NCBI GenBank assembly: GCA_964019335.1
Contig: OZ025744.1
Span: forward strand, 186,001-250,000
Origin: Diplonema japonicum
Taxonomy: Eukaryota; Euglenozoa; Diplonemea; Diplonemida; Diplonemidae
Direction of reading: 5' to 3'
DNA length: 64,000 nucleotides
In this document: piece after piece, positions 18,407-28,628 of the stretch
How positions within the stretch are numbered: position 1 is the stretch's first letter
Layout: the number at the start of each line of letters is the position of its first letter
Translations under genes and position numbers: made by a program
The notes under the pieces: model-generated
Databases searched by the model: none
The model's input: the letters and a program-made list of their open reading frames with translations, nothing else
What the model was told of the DNA's origin: nothing

Positions 18407-20905
18407 TCAGTTCACAATTGGTTCTTCCATCCCAAAAGGCTGTAGTAGACCTGGGTTCTGTGCTGCCTTGACCAGCTTTGCAAGATACCTCTTCGACACC
18501 TCAGAGTCGTCAGAACAGCCATCCAAAGCGCTTCTGGCTCCTTCTGCATCTCCCTCCATGAACAGCTTGAAGCTGGCTTTGTACTTTGTGTGAGGGTCGT
18601 TGGCCTCCCCTTCTGCCATCTGGTACATCCACTCCTCCTCCTTCACCTCCTTAGAACCAAGCGCCTCGTGAACAAGAAGGACTTTGTCAGAGTGCTTCGG
18701 GAAGGAAAGGTGAAGAAGGGGCCTCGTGAAGGCCACGTTCGTCACCTCCTCGTGGGTCGTGTTGTCCACTGCGATGTCCGCACCCTGCATCCTCGCCACC
18801 CGCTCCACGATGTGCACCCACGACGCCAGCGACCCGACAAAAGTGAACTTCTTCATCCCATCACAACCCATGTTCCCACACCGAACTTGTCCAGAAGCAA
18901 TCCCGATCGAGAACTTCCCTGAGCGGGGACCCGTGAGCTCTCTTGAGAAGGTGTAAGCCGCTACCTTGTAAGAAGGACAGTTCCGCACACCGTTCCACGA
19001 CACGTACAGCCTGTCCCCGCTGAAGCTGTCGGGTGTTCCTCTTGTTGCCTTCACGTGTAAAAGTGCTGCTGTCAGATAGTCCGATATCTTCTTCAGAACC
19101 TGTGCTTGGTCTCCAGAAAGGAAGGATATCATGTTGCAGGCCAGGAGTGTCACCCTCTTCGTCTTTGCTTCTGTTCCGTGGAGCACCGTTTGTTTCTGAA
19201 CCACTCTCGTCGATGCAGAGTGGCGCGAGGCAATGGAACCCAGTCTCGAGCCGCGAGAACGTGACTTGTGCGTGGCCGTCTTACCCTCGCTGCTTTCATC
19301 ATCATCGCTCCCTTGCAGAACAGAGGCCGGCATGTAGTTCCTGTACTCAACAAGATTCTTCATCATCTGAAGAAAGCTGACCTGCATGAGCTGCACCTCT
19401 TGCAAAGTACTCAGTGGCCTCTCCCTGTCAACCTTCTCAAGGTCCATCACAGCCACCATCGCCATCTCATACTCCAGAATGAGAAGTGGTTCAATGATCT
19501 TCAGAACAAAGACAATGGACACCACAGTGAGGAGGACAGCGACGGCCACCACAAGCACGTACAGCACTGTGCGTGCCTTCTTCAGGTCGTCGTCCACCTT
19601 GCGCTCCGCATCGGAGATTGAAACACGCGTCTCTTCCAGTTTTCTATCAATCTCCCCCAAGATGTACGCCCTGTCGATCACGATGTGCACGTACCAGTCG
19701 AGTCCGTAGCCGTTGTTCATGATCCCAACCCTGTAGTAGAAGTCCTCTCCTTCAGGTGCGTAGTCGGTGCTGATGTTCAGGACGACTAAAGATTGCTGTT
19801 GTGCGGTTAATTCCTGGTCTACACCAGTTGCGATCAGCTCGAATGCCATGTTTGAGATGACAAGGTCGGTAGAGTTGATGGGAGGCATGAGAGCTAGGTT
19901 CTCAGGTTGGGAAAAGTAAGCAACATCTCCACGAGAGGCGGCGACGAGCATGCCTACGGGATCAGGGCCCATCCAACTGTCTCTCACGGTGATGTACAGC
20001 CTGCCTCTGGAGGGATACCCATCGACAGGGCCGCCGATCTTTGTGTTTTCAAGAATCTTGCTGATGTGTCGGAGGTCAGCACCAGCGAAGACGAAACCAG
20101 TGCGTACCCCGTTGTGGGATATGGGAACAAGCACATTCGAAGCTATGTACACACCGAAGCTGATTGGGGGTGTCACTTTGGCCTCACCGAGAGGTACTGC
20201 ACTGGCTAAACCCCCAAAGGCTCGCTCACCTGTGAAATCAATATTGCAGGGGGTCATGGGAATGGTCCCATTTGAGAGAATGTAAGCCACGTCACAGTCC
20301 CAATCGGTAGGCCACTGCTCGTAGGTAGCCGGGTCGTACCACAAAGGATCACCTGTGGTGTAGTTAATGGCCGCGTAGCTCGTTTTCCCAGCCCGGCCCA
20401 ATGGGTTATCCAGACCCTGACTGAACAGCAGTGAGTAGAAGTGCCATTCATGTGGTTCTCTTTGAATTGTTCTGAAATCTTCGGCGTAAAATATGGCCAA
20501 CTCGTTCTTCAAAAAAAGTCCCAACCCAGTATTGCCATTCGCTATTGTGTTTTTGTAAGCCCACCAATGCCTCGCTAAGATGTGCCATTCCCAATGCTTA
20601 ACGGTGTCATAGGGACTTCCCATAACTTCACGGGCAAGTTCTAGCGCTGTCTGTCTTTGAGGTTCCATGAACTGCAGGAGGTAGTCGACGGTGCTGTTCA
20701 TGAGAAGGTCGAGGTACTCGTCGGTTCTCTTCCTCACGCTCTCCTCGCCCACGGTGAAGGAGCTGTTCACAGAGGTGTCCCTCGAAGCCTTCGTGTCGTC
20801 GAGCGCCGTGTCGCTGCTGCTTATCGCGAGGAACGTGCAGATAAACGCAGTGATCACGATGCACAGCAACACCAGCGCGATGTTCAGCACCTTGATGCTC
20901 GGCAT
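18407..20905 (-). CDS. Receptor protein B: Cache-like ectodomain, TM, class III cyclase-homology domain
   Basis: This 832-residue receptor has the same architecture as receptor A. From NISTDYAPEGEDFYYRVGIM to the C-terminus (about 430 residues) it is almost identical to A (one visible change is EGEAND for EGDAND), and the first 75 residues are also near identical. The ectodomain core between them is clearly different, for example WYDPATYEQWPTDWDCDVAY. The 3' flank TTCTGTTATACATTGCATTT is also shared with A. The Cys loop here is CDVAYILSNGTIPMTPC. The 5' flank carries the motif GTAGAACGAACAAAA on the sense strand at 20912-20926. Confidence 0.9.
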   Translation of the reverse strand: MPSIKVLNIALVLLCIVITAFICTFLAISSSDTALDDTKASRDTSVNSSFTVGEESVRKRTDEYLDLLMNSTVDYLLQFMEPQRQTALELAREVMGSPYDTVKHWEWHILARHWWAYKNTIANGNTGLGLFLKNELAIFYAEDFRTIQREPHEWHFYSLLFSQGLDNPLGRAGKTSYAAINYTTGDPLWYDPATYEQWPTDWDCDVAYILSNGTIPMTPCNIDFTGERAFGGLASAVPLGEAKVTPPISFGVYIASNVLVPISHNGVRTGFVFAGADLRHISKILENTKIGGPVDGYPSRGRLYITVRDSWMGPDPVGMLVAASRGDVAYFSQPENLALMPPINSTDLVISNMAFELIATGVDQELTAQQQSLVVLNISTDYAPEGEDFYYRVGIMNNGYGLDWYVHIVIDRAYILGEIDRKLEETRVSISDAERKVDDDLKKARTVLYVLVVAVAVLLTVVSIVFVLKIIEPLLILEYEMAMVAVMDLEKVDRERPLSTLQEVQLMQVSFLQMMKNLVEYRNYMPASVLQGSDDDESSEGKTATHKSRSRGSRLGSIASRHSASTRVVQKQTVLHGTEAKTKRVTLLACNMISFLSGDQAQVLKKISDYLTAALLHVKATRGTPDSFSGDRLYVSWNGVRNCPSYKVAAYTFSRELTGPRSGKFSIGIASGQVRCGNMGCDGMKKFTFVGSLASWVHIVERVARMQGADIAVDNTTHEEVTNVAFTRPLLHLSFPKHSDKVLLVHEALGSKEVKEEEWMYQMAEGEANDPHTKYKASFKLFMEGDAEGARSALDGCSDDSEVSKRYLAKLVKAAQNPGLLQPFGMEEPIVN

Positions 20906-21001
20906 TTTGTTTTTTGTTCGTTCTACCCCCCCTTTTTTTAAAATCTTTTATTTTTTATAGTTTCCTTTGGTAAGGTTTTATTTTTCTTGGCAGATTTTGA
21001 C

Positions 21002-21232
21002 CAAATATTTCAGGCGGGGCTTAAAAATGCCGTGGTGAAAAAGCTACCCCGTATTACCTTAGGGAAATCCCTAAAGAAGCTGACCTGTGTGAAGCAAACA
21101 GCAGTGAAAGCAGTGATTTTGCCGCTAAATGAGCTATTATTTAACACTCGTTTACCCCCTTTTTTCTTTTTGGGAACTCGAGTTAAATAACTCATTATTG
21201 AAATAATTTTTGTTTAGCAATAAATAGCTATA
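21002..21232. repeat. Second copy of the 16.9-17.1 kb repeat
   Basis: Homologous to about 16860-17135: shared CTACCC.GTATTACCTTAGG, AAGCTGACCTG.GTGAA, AACAGCAGTGAAAGCAGTGA, CTATTATTTAACAC and GGGAACTCGAGTTAAATAA, with indels. It lies upstream of receptor B. Confidence 0.8.
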
Positions 21233-21392
21233 CACGATACTTTGCCACCATCTTTTAGGATAGGGGGGGGGGGGGGATTTATAATAATAATAGCAAATCA
21301 GAGACACAAAAAGAATCAGTTGCAGGCACGACGCAGCCTAGGTCAGCAAAGAGCCAGTGGTGTTGAAGCAAGCCCAGTGGAAACCGGGTGCA

Positions 21393-23828
21393 TCAACCTA
21401 TCAGCATGTGCCTTGTCCCGTAAGGCTCGCATATTGACGGGTTTGCGGCAGCACAACACAGCTGTTCCCTGTACTTCTTCACCACCTCAGAGGAATCAGC
21501 ATACCCTTCCAGTGCCTTTCCTGCTCCCTCCACATTGCCATCCATGAAGAGTTTGTAACTTGCCGCATATTTCGTGTGAGGGTCGTTGGCATCCCCTTCT
21601 GCCATCTGGTACATCCACTCCTCCTCCTTCACCTCCTTCTCCCCAAGTGCCTCGTGAACAAGAAGGGTTTTGTCAGAGTGCTTCGGGAAGGAGAGGTGAA
21701 GGAGGGGCCTCGTGAAGGCCACGTTCGTCACCTCCTCGTGGGTCGTGCTGTCCACTGCGATGTCCGCACCCTGCATCCTCGCCACCCGCTCCACGATGTG
21801 CACCCACGACGCCAGCGACCCGACAAAAGTGAACTTCTTCATCCCATCACAACCCATGTTCCCACACCGAACTTGTCCAGAAGCAATCCCAATCGAGAAC
21901 TGACCAAGCGATGGATTCTCGGTAATCTTCTTTGAATAGGAGTAAGCCGCTGCCCTGTGCGAAGCACAGGGCTTCACACCGTTCCACGACACGTACAGCC
22001 TGTCCCCGCTGAAGCTGTCGGGTGTTCCTTTTGTTGCCTTTATATGCACAAGTGCCGCAGTCAGATAGTCCGATATTGTGCTAAGAATAAGTTTCTTATT
22101 AGTTTCCAGGAAGGACCGCATGTTGCAGGCCAGAAGTGTGACCTTTTTCGTTAGCTTAGCTTCGGTCACCAGGGGGTTCGTAGCCCTTCCCGCATCTAAC
22201 GATACGATAGAAGCCCGTCCCTCGTCCTCATTATTTCCATCGCTAGTTGCCTGCAGAACAGAGGCCGGCATGTAGTTCCTGTACTCAACAAGGTTGTTGA
22301 TCATCTGAAAGAAGCTGACCTGCATGAGACGGACCTCCACCAAGGTGCTCAGTGGCCTCTCCCTGTCAACCCTCTCCAGGTCCATCACAGCCACCATCGC
22401 CATCTCGTTCTCCAGAATGAGAAGTGGTTCAATGATCTTCAGAACAAAGACAATGGACAACACAGTGAGGAGGACAGCGACGGCCACCACAAGCACGTAC
22501 AGCACTGTGCGTGCCTTCTTCAGGTCGTCGTCCACCTTGCGCTCCGCATCGGAGATTGAAACACGCGTCTCGTCCAGTTTTCTATCAATCTCCCCCAAGA
22601 TGTACGCCCTGTCGATCACGATGTGCACGTACCAGTCGATCCCGTGGCCGTTGTTCATGATCCCAACCCTGTAGTAGAAGTCCTCTCCTTCAGGTGCGTA
22701 GTCGGTGCTGATGTTTAGCAGCATTACGGAGTGCAGGTCCGCGGCCGCTTCGAGGTCGATTTGCTTCGCTTTAACTTGTGTGGAAAAGGTTCGTATGATA
22801 GGGTCGGTGCTGTTCGTGGGGGGCATGAGCACCTGGACTTCGGGGTTAAGAGGAAAGGTGACCTTGCCACGAGAGGCGGCGACGAGCATGCCGATGGTTT
22901 CGGGGCCCATCCAGCTGCCTCTCACGGTGATGTACAGCCGACCTTTTGATGTAAAACCGCCGACTATTTTACGGTTTAAAAATTTGCTGACATGGCGGAG
23001 ATCGGTGCCGGCAAAAACATAACCGGTGCGAACACCGCCGTGAGCGATAGGCATGAACGTGCTGGCTGTTATGTAATCCCCGAAGATTAGCGGGGGGCTC
23101 ATCAAAGCAGTGTCGAGGGGAACGTTTCTCACGATTAGACTGAAGATGGGTTGCGTGCTGGCGGTTGAAGCACAAGGGCGCATCATGACACTGCCGTTGG
23201 TTGGCAACGAAGTGAAATTGCACGGTACGACCCAATCCACATCAACCGCAGGATCCGAGAGAAACAGTGCTTGGCCGGTTGTCAAATTTACCGAGGCGAT
23301 TATATCCCTCCCAGGACCGCCCCAAGGATGATCCAATCCATAGTTGAAATGGTAAAGGACATCATGATACTCACCAGGTCCTCTTGTCACTGTTTCTGTG
23401 CTCTCGTAGTACATTAGCTGCAAGCCGTTATTCAGATACAAACCCATACCAGTGTTCCCCTTTTCCATTAAGTTCAAGAATGACCAATAATATCTTGCCT
23501 CGTTGTGCCATTCCCAGTGTTTCACACTGTTCCAAGAGTTGGCCATGATTTCCTTCGCTACTCCCACTACCGCTAGTCTTTGAGGTTCCATGAACTGCAG
23601 GAGGTAGTCGACGGTGCTGTTCATGAGAAGGTCGAGGTACTCGTCGGTTCTCTTCCTCACGCTGTCCTCGCCCACGGTGAAGGAGCTGTTCACAGAGGTG
23701 TCCCTCGAAGCCTTCGTGTCGTCGAGCGCCGTGTCGCTGCTGCTTATCGCGAGGAACGTGCAGATAAACGCAGTGATCACGATGCACAGCAACACCAGCG
23801 CGATGTTCAGCACCTTGATGCTCGGCAT
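21393..23828 (-). CDS. Receptor protein C (shortest family member)
   Basis: At 811 residues this is the shortest copy, mainly because of a shorter ectodomain (FLNRKIVGGFTSKGRLYITV lacks the usual GGP-spacer) and a different HAMP-to-cyclase linker (ATSDGNNEDEGRASIVSLDA). The TMs and the cyclase-homology domain with VTLLACNM and FSGDRLYVSWNG are intact. The Cys loop is CNFTSLPTNGSVMMRPC. The C-terminal tail differs from A/B (YKLFMDGNVEGAGKALEGYA). The leader is a poly-A of about 21 nt next to the ATG, and GTAGAACGAACAAAA lies upstream (23858-23872). Confidence 0.9.
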   Translation of the reverse strand: MPSIKVLNIALVLLCIVITAFICTFLAISSSDTALDDTKASRDTSVNSSFTVGEDSVRKRTDEYLDLLMNSTVDYLLQFMEPQRLAVVGVAKEIMANSWNSVKHWEWHNEARYYWSFLNLMEKGNTGMGLYLNNGLQLMYYESTETVTRGPGEYHDVLYHFNYGLDHPWGGPGRDIIASVNLTTGQALFLSDPAVDVDWVVPCNFTSLPTNGSVMMRPCASTASTQPIFSLIVRNVPLDTALMSPPLIFGDYITASTFMPIAHGGVRTGYVFAGTDLRHVSKFLNRKIVGGFTSKGRLYITVRGSWMGPETIGMLVAASRGKVTFPLNPEVQVLMPPTNSTDPIIRTFSTQVKAKQIDLEAAADLHSVMLLNISTDYAPEGEDFYYRVGIMNNGHGIDWYVHIVIDRAYILGEIDRKLDETRVSISDAERKVDDDLKKARTVLYVLVVAVAVLLTVLSIVFVLKIIEPLLILENEMAMVAVMDLERVDRERPLSTLVEVRLMQVSFFQMINNLVEYRNYMPASVLQATSDGNNEDEGRASIVSLDAGRATNPLVTEAKLTKKVTLLACNMRSFLETNKKLILSTISDYLTAALVHIKATKGTPDSFSGDRLYVSWNGVKPCASHRAAAYSYSKKITENPSLGQFSIGIASGQVRCGNMGCDGMKKFTFVGSLASWVHIVERVARMQGADIAVDSTTHEEVTNVAFTRPLLHLSFPKHSDKTLLVHEALGEKEVKEEEWMYQMAEGDANDPHTKYAASYKLFMDGNVEGAGKALEGYADSSEVVKKYREQLCCAAANPSICEPYGTRHMLIG

Positions 23829-24550
23829 TTTTTTTTTTTTTTTTTTTTCTCTTTTGGTTTTGTTCGTTCTACTTCTTTTTGTTTTGGAAGGAGAGGTGGG
23901 AGGTTTTTATTTCTTGGCAGCTTTTTTTTTTTTTTTTAATTCCACACGGGGAGGCAACCAGCAGCATGGCGCAGCACGAACAACCCCCTACAGACACACT
24001 ATTCTATTAAGGTCCACCGCTGCATCCCTCAGCGTTACCACCTCCAGCAGGTACCTTTGCACCAACAGGGCCCTCGGCTTGTCTTGGCATCCCCTGGGCA
24101 CTATCCAGTGGAGCGTTGTCGCATTCGACATGGTCGCCGGGTCGCATCGCCAGCACCTCGGTGTAGCTGCCGTAACGCTCCCCACACACGTCACAGAGGT
24201 GCTGCAGCGGGTTGTCCGGTCCCTACGCTACGAAAAAAATAATAATGCAAGCATGAACAAGAATACGCGTAAACAACATCTCACAGCAACGGAAGTAGCT
24301 GGAGTAAGCTGGAGAAATAAAAAGCTTGTATGCTACCGCCTGCTCCGTCCCACGGGCCCACCCCAGATTTTCACCATCCCATTTCCAATTCCATGGGGCA
24401 TAGCAGGGGGGGCAAGTTAAGTAAGAGTGCAGCTCGACCCGTTCTCTTTGCGTATCGTATCACCCATGTTGTTCGGAGAGGGGGCGGCTCTCCATTGTGG
24501 CTGGGTACTGGACGGGGCTGCGCGGGGCAGGGCAAGGCTCTAGGGCTACA
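23829..24550. other. Spacer with a possible retroelement tail
   Basis: Within this spacer the minus strand at 23988-24194 is open for 68 codons (HWIVPRGCQDKPRALLVQRY). It is vaguely like the Cys/His tail of non-LTR reverse transcriptases, but too short and shifted to call. The remainder shows nothing supported. Confidence 0.3.
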
Positions 24551-27016
24551 TCAGTTCAGCAACAGTTCACTCGTGCCATATGGTTGAGTAGGTGTATCTC
24601 CTGCTGCATTTTGCATCCGAGCAATGTACTTTTTGGTCACCTGAGAGTCATCAGTGTAGCCTTCCAAGACCCCTTTCGCCCCATCCACATCCCCATCCAT
24701 GAACAACTTGAAACTGGCTTTGTACTTTGTGTGAGGGTCGTTGGCATCCCCTTCTGCCATCTGGTACATCCACTCCTCCTCCTTCACCTCCTTAGTACCA
24801 AGCGCCTCGTGAACAAGAAGGATTTTGTCAGAGTGCTTCGGGAAGGAAAGGTGAAGGAGGGGCCTCGTGAAGGCCACGTTCGTCACCTCCTCGTGGGTTG
24901 TATTGTCCACTGCGATGTCCGCACCCTGCATCCTCGCCACCCGCTCCACGATGTGCACCCACGACGCCAGCGACCCGACAAAAGTGAACTTCTTCATCCC
25001 ATCACAACCCATGTTCCCACACCGAACTTGTCCAGAAGCAATCCCGATCGAGAACTTCCCTGAGCAGGGACCCGTGAGTTCCCTTGAGAAGGTGTAAGCC
25101 GCCGCTCTGTAAGACGAGCATGTTTTCACACCGTTCCACGACACGTACAGCCTGTCCCCGCTGAAGCTGTCGGGTGTTCCTTTTGTTGTTTTCACGTGTA
25201 AAAGTGCCGTTGACAGGTAGTCCGATATCATTGCCAGTGCATCACGTTTCTCAGAAAGGAAAGACCGCATGTTGCAGGCCAGGAGTGTCACCTTCTTCAT
25301 CTTTGCTTCTGTCCCTTGAAGTCCATTCTGCTTCTGAGCCACCATTATTGAGCTTTCGGTACCGTTAGATTTCGTTTTGGTGACGACTGACGTTGGTGAT
25401 CTATCACTTTCATCGCTGGTGGTTTGTGCCTGCAGAACAGAGGCCGGCATGTAGTTCCTGTACTCAACAAGGTTGTTGATCATCTGAAAGAAGCTGACCT
25501 GCATGAGACGGACCTCCACCAAGGTGCTCAGTGGCCTCTCCCTGTCAACCTTCTCAAGGTCCATCACAGCCACCATCGCCATCTCATACTCCAGAATGAG
25601 AAGTGGTTCAATGATCTTCAGAACGAAGACAATGGACACCACAGTGAGGAGGACAGCGACGGCCACCACAAGCACGTACAGCACTGTGCGTGCCTTCTTC
25701 AGGTCGTCGTCCACCTTGCGCTCCGCATCGGAGATTGAAACACGCGTCTCTTCCAGTTTTCTATCAATCTCCCCCAAGATGTACGCCCTGTCGATCACGA
25801 TGTGCACGTACCAGTCGAGTCCATAGCCGTTGTTCATGATCCCAACCCTGTAGTAGAAGTCCTCTCCATCAGGTGCGTAGTCGGTGCTGATGTTCAGGAC
25901 CGCCATGGTTTGGTTCTTTGCGATACTTTCAAAGTCAAGCTGAGCCCTTTCAGCATCCTCTGCCGTGTTGCGGATGACGGGGTCAGTGCTGTCCTTGGGT
26001 GGAATGTACACCAAGTACTCGGGTGCAGCAAGCCTCGTCACCTCACCATGGGTCGCACCCACGAGCATGCCTATAGAATCAGAGCCCATCCAGCTGCCTC
26101 TCACGGTGATATAGAGCCGGCTTCTGGAGGGATACACATCGACAGGGCCGCCGATGGTAAGTTGTTGTAGATATTTGCTGATGTATCGAAGATCCGAGAA
26201 GACAAAGGAGTACCCTGTGCGTTCCCCGTTGTGCACCACGGGCATGAAAGAGTTCACAGTGATGAACCTCCCGAAGCTGATAGGAGGAGTTATGGTAGTG
26301 GTACCAATTGGGACGTAGTACCCCAAGGGGTCTAAGTTTTCGAGGGCACTACTTACAAAACAAGCACTTGAAGGGACGGTACCGTTCGTCAAAAGGCCAG
26401 AGGTACGGTTACAAGGGGTTGACCAGTTGAATGTGTCCGGACTATCAAGCCCAACGATCCCTCCTGTAGAACGGTTTACATTGCCATATACAAATTTACC
26501 AGGTCCACCATACGGGCTTTCCGAGCCATAACCAACAAGAGCAAATATATCATGGTACTCATCGGGGCCTCTGAACAGCGTTGCAGTCTCCTCGTAGTAA
26601 AATATCAGCACACCGTTCTTTAAATTGACGCCAAACCCCGTGATCCCTTTGATGAGCAGGTTTTGGTACTCCCAGTAGTACCTTGCAAGATTATAGTTTT
26701 GAAGGTGATTCATCTTTTCCCATGGGTTCCCGCTCACTTCTTTCGCTATTCCCATTATCGCTACCCTTTGTGCCTCCATGAACTGCAGAAGGTAGTCGAC
26801 GGTGCTGTTCATGAGAAGGTCGAGGTACTCGTCGGTTCTCTTCCTCACGCTGTCCTCGCCCACGGTGAAGGAGCTGTTCACAGAGGTGTCCCTCGAAGCC
26901 TTCGTGTCGTCGAGCGCCGTGTCGCTGCTGCTTATCGCGAGGAACGTGCAGATAAACGCAGTGATCACGATGCACAGCAACACCAGCGCGATGTTCAGCA
27001 CCTTGATGCTCGGCAT
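24551..27016 (-). CDS. Receptor protein D: Cache-like ectodomain, TM, class III cyclase-homology domain
   Basis: This is 821 residues with the family layout intact. The ectodomain has GPDEYHDIFALVGYGSESPY and GRFITVNSFMPVVHNGERTG blocks and the Cys loop CNRTSGLLTNGTVPSSAC. The membrane-proximal part reads NGYGLDWYVHI (as in B), while the helical region combines EYEMAMV and DLEKVD (as in A/B) with STLVEVRLMQVSFFQMINN (as in C), a mosaic. Its linker is unique (QTTSDESDRSPTSVVTKTKS). The ATG is preceded by GGGGGGGAGA rather than poly-A. Confidence 0.9.
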   Translation of the reverse strand: MPSIKVLNIALVLLCIVITAFICTFLAISSSDTALDDTKASRDTSVNSSFTVGEDSVRKRTDEYLDLLMNSTVDYLLQFMEAQRVAIMGIAKEVSGNPWEKMNHLQNYNLARYYWEYQNLLIKGITGFGVNLKNGVLIFYYEETATLFRGPDEYHDIFALVGYGSESPYGGPGKFVYGNVNRSTGGIVGLDSPDTFNWSTPCNRTSGLLTNGTVPSSACFVSSALENLDPLGYYVPIGTTTITPPISFGRFITVNSFMPVVHNGERTGYSFVFSDLRYISKYLQQLTIGGPVDVYPSRSRLYITVRGSWMGSDSIGMLVGATHGEVTRLAAPEYLVYIPPKDSTDPVIRNTAEDAERAQLDFESIAKNQTMAVLNISTDYAPDGEDFYYRVGIMNNGYGLDWYVHIVIDRAYILGEIDRKLEETRVSISDAERKVDDDLKKARTVLYVLVVAVAVLLTVVSIVFVLKIIEPLLILEYEMAMVAVMDLEKVDRERPLSTLVEVRLMQVSFFQMINNLVEYRNYMPASVLQAQTTSDESDRSPTSVVTKTKSNGTESSIMVAQKQNGLQGTEAKMKKVTLLACNMRSFLSEKRDALAMISDYLSTALLHVKTTKGTPDSFSGDRLYVSWNGVKTCSSYRAAAYTFSRELTGPCSGKFSIGIASGQVRCGNMGCDGMKKFTFVGSLASWVHIVERVARMQGADIAVDNTTHEEVTNVAFTRPLLHLSFPKHSDKILLVHEALGTKEVKEEEWMYQMAEGDANDPHTKYKASFKLFMDGDVDGAKGVLEGYTDDSQVTKKYIARMQNAAGDTPTQPYGTSELLLN

Positions 27017-27565
27017 TCTCCCCCCCGTTATTTTATTTTAGTATAGTTTAGTTTCTTGATTGTAAGGGGATTTTGGCTAGAGCCCGGGAAAAATAAAGGT
27101 TTCCAAATTTCCCCACGGAAAATATAGTACTTTATTTTTTCCCTCATGTGTCGGCTGTCGGGGTTTGCCTTTCAGTCATGGATGGCACCTGCGGTAAGAA
27201 CATCGCTCGCCCCTCTAAGTAGGGAGCTGTTTGGGTGGACGAGAACAGGTCTCTTGCGTAGCCATGAGTCGCAGGGTGCAGCCGCATCCGCACCAGAATT
27301 ATTTATTAAGCTTTTCTTTTTTCATCTTTTTTTCCCCCTCCTCTTTTGATTTATTTAAATCCCAAAAGCTGGTTTTGTCTAAGAATGTGTGCTAATATGT
27401 GCTCCCCTCCCTCCCTCCCTCTCCAAAGTTTGCATTCCTAAGAAAATAAAACGCCGTATTACGGTTTAAAAAGGTCCCCCCCCCCCCCCCCCCCACCCGC
27501 TATTTGTAAAAATGGCGAGGGTGGAAAAAAAAAAAAAAAAAAAAAAAAAAAGGGAGAGGGAAATC
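27017..27565. other. Intergenic with repeat fragments
   Basis: 27068-27160 resembles 17180-17270 (TTTTGGCTAGA, then ACTTTATTTTTTCCCTCATG), a fragment of the inverted-repeat element. A C run of about 19 nt (27477-27495) and a 30-nt poly-A follow. No gene. Confidence 0.5.
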
Positions 27566-28268
27566 TCAACGGATTGCATTTTCCTCAGCCTGCTTGTAGG
27601 AGATCCACCTTGTTGCTGCAGAGACAGCCTCACAGGTTAGGTAGCCTCTGCCTGGACTGCCTTTGGGTCTCACAGGCGGTCTAGGGCTTAGGGCAGCCGA
27701 GGGCTTCGGTGCAGTAATGACAGGTAGCGCGACGGAAGTAGGGGAGAAACAATGGAGTTTGGAGATAAGCTCCTCGATGCTGTTGTGTGCGTATGCTGAG
27801 TCTGCTGCCTTGTGGCTCTTTACCAGAGCATCTGTGCAGTGGGTGGTGGTTTTGGTTTTTTCAGAGATTTGGTGTAGGTGGTTAAGTTTGCTGAGTTCGG
27901 CCGTCTCGGCCGAGCCCTGTTTTTTCGTGGAATGGCTGAGCATGTGGTCTTCCTTTGCTTCCCGTACGGTCAGTGCCTTCTCGCTGACCTCCAGCTGTTT
28001 GGCAGCCTTCCTCTTTTTGTTTTCTTTTCTCCTTCGTTCTTTATCGTCTTGGGCCTTGTTCTTTTTCTCAGTGTATCTACCGTCCCACTTGTGCTCTTTG
28101 GCGTCTAGATTCGCTTGTTTTTCCACATTGCTATCGTATTTTCTAAGGTTTTTTTTTTTTTTTTTTTTTTTTTTCGGATCGTGTTTACCTTTCAAGGTAT
28201 GTGACGTGGTCCTTCACCGGTTTTGCTTGCAGCCGCAACAATTCGTGAAACGAGCGTTTTCCCATCAT
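27566..28268 (-). CDS. Lysine-rich protein of unknown function, two exons
   Basis: The best model joins exon 1 (28268-28189) to exon 2 (28142-27566), giving 218 residues. Exon 1 encodes MMGKRSFHELLRLQAKPVKD and HVTYLE; exon 2 continues KYDSNVEKQANLDAKEHKWD and GRYTEKKNK. The 46-bp intron runs from GTAAAC to CCTTAG and is mostly a 26-nt sense-strand poly-A. Without splicing, the frame would read through a Lys run and lose exon 1. Residues 30-85 are a charged helix with possible nuclear-localisation clusters (ERRRKENKKRKAAK); the C-terminal half is Ser/Pro rich. I recognise no domain. Confidence 0.7.
28143..28188 (-). other. Intron with sense poly-A in lysine-rich gene
   Basis: 46 bp; donor GTAAAC, acceptor CCTTAG, interior almost all A on the sense strand. 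Phase 2, joining AG to A to make an Arg codon. Confidence 0.7.
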
Positions 28269-28593
28269 GGATTATTCTTCTTCTCTCCCCCCCCCCTTTT
28301 TTTTGTTTTAAAAGATCTTTTTTCACAATAACGTCATTTGAAAAAAAAAAAAAAAAAAAAAAAAGGGTTTAGTTTCTTTGAAACTCGAAAAAAAAAAAAA
28401 AATGAACCACATATGAAACAAATACTTTTTTTCACAGTTACAAGGAAGCGAATGGACAAAAAAAAAAACGGGGGAAGGGAGATCATAAACAAATAGGGAG
28501 AAAAAAAAAAAAAAAAAAAAAAAACAACAAATTCTGTCTAAAAAGGCGCCAAAGGGGAAATAGGCTGTGTGTACTGTTAGTGGTGGATAAGGG

Positions 28594-28627
<34 letters not shown>
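28269..28627. other. Poly-A/T-rich spacer
   Basis: Several A runs of 10-35 nt on the plus strand; no gene. Confidence 0.7.
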
Positions 28628-28628
<1 letters not shown>

